Virus record (IMG/VR): IMGVR_UViG_3300030389_003005
Location: 16,560-54,893 of that record
Reading direction: 5' to 3' (one strand)
DNA length: 38,334 nt
DNA from: a virus
Below are positions 38,263 through 38,334 of this stretch, in pieces. Made by a program: the position numbers and the translations under genes. The notes beneath the pieces are model-generated. The model was not told the DNA's origin, ran no database searches, and was given only the letters and a program-made list of their open reading frames with translations. Within the stretch, counting starts at the first letter, position 1. Every line of letters begins with the position of its first letter.

Positions 38263-38334
38263 GTATTAATTAAGAACGTATTTCCTTAGCCTAAATGAAA
38301 AGGTGGGGCTTTAAACACCTTATTTTCATATAAC
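38263..38334. other. gene-free end with hairpin
   Basis: The last 72 bases hold no supported gene. TGAAAA (38296-38301) pairs with TTTTCA (38323-38328), and inside it AAGGTG (38300-38305) with CACCTT (38316-38321), a hairpin just after the oxygenase gene. It may be a weak bidirectional terminator; no long T-run is present. Confidence 0.35.

Noticed and set aside
1-38334. CRISPR array, insertion sequence or integrase
   Set aside because: No regularly spaced direct repeats, no transposase or recombinase motifs in any frame; the only repeats are coding repeats of the fibre gene.

Overview
The window looks like most of a tailed-phage genome, probably of the short-tailed (podovirus-like) kind, infecting a marine low-GC bacterium. 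Reasons: strong A/T bias, very tight packing with start/stop overlaps (ATGA, TAATG), many tiny conserved-looking proteins, a T7/P22-like virion gene order with large internal-virion proteins, and a self-encoded replication module. A SAR11-type (Pelagibacter) host is my inference from overall similarity in style to pelagiphages and Mediterranean viral contigs; nothing in the sequence proves it. Terminase, portal and major capsid genes are not in the window and are presumably upstream of position 1. I see no integrase, no phage RNA polymerase and no tRNA. Transcription therefore probably uses host RNA polymerase, which fits several TTGAT(T/C)-N17/18-TATAAT-like promoters.

Layout. 1-3999: end of an unknown gene, an M15 peptidase endolysin, small basic proteins and head-tail connector/adaptor proteins. 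4017-7939: fibre and appendage genes, including a 750-aa repetitive protein that opens with two cupredoxin-like domains and a tail-collar protein. 7936-11077: an island of five different 2-oxoglutarate/Fe(II) oxygenases, four on the minus strand and one divergent on the plus strand, set inside the virion module. 11100-14600: tail nozzle-like protein and a chain of small proteins. 14600-16412: two glycosyltransferases (one GT-B, one GT-A). 16460-24088: internal virion/ejection proteins, including 739-aa and 1040-aa proteins. 24081-24275: holin-like membrane peptide. 24272-34823: replication and nucleotide module, with a RecB/Cas4-type exonuclease, a minus-strand SNF2-like helicase, two conserved proteins (one possibly ssDNA-binding), an AEP-type primase, a UvrD-like helicase, a PP-loop ATPase, DUF3310 and DUF2061 proteins, two tiny membrane/lipoprotein genes, family A DNA polymerase (Leu at the 762 position) and a degenerate Dam-like methyltransferase. 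34810-35816: minus-strand accessory cluster with its own terminator and promoters. 35914-37617: plus-strand small genes, a ParB-like protein and a possible ribbon-helix-helix protein, closed by a terminator. 37690-38262: a sixth 2OG-Fe(II) oxygenase of a different subfamily.

How it fits together. The replication genes form a nearly complete autonomous replisome (primase, two helicases, polymerase, exonuclease). The unusual part is the oxygenase island. Five distinct oxygenases with recognisable iron ligands, together with two glycosyltransferases in the same late region, suggest a phage-encoded modification pathway: hydroxylation, possibly followed by glycosylation, of virion or host surface targets. 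That link is a hypothesis. Nine genes shorter than 60 codons were found by reading the gaps (992-1135, 13774-13938, 14269-14397, 32174-32305, 32302-32394, 34219-34335, 34810-34950, 36489-36593, and the more doubtful 37607-37693).
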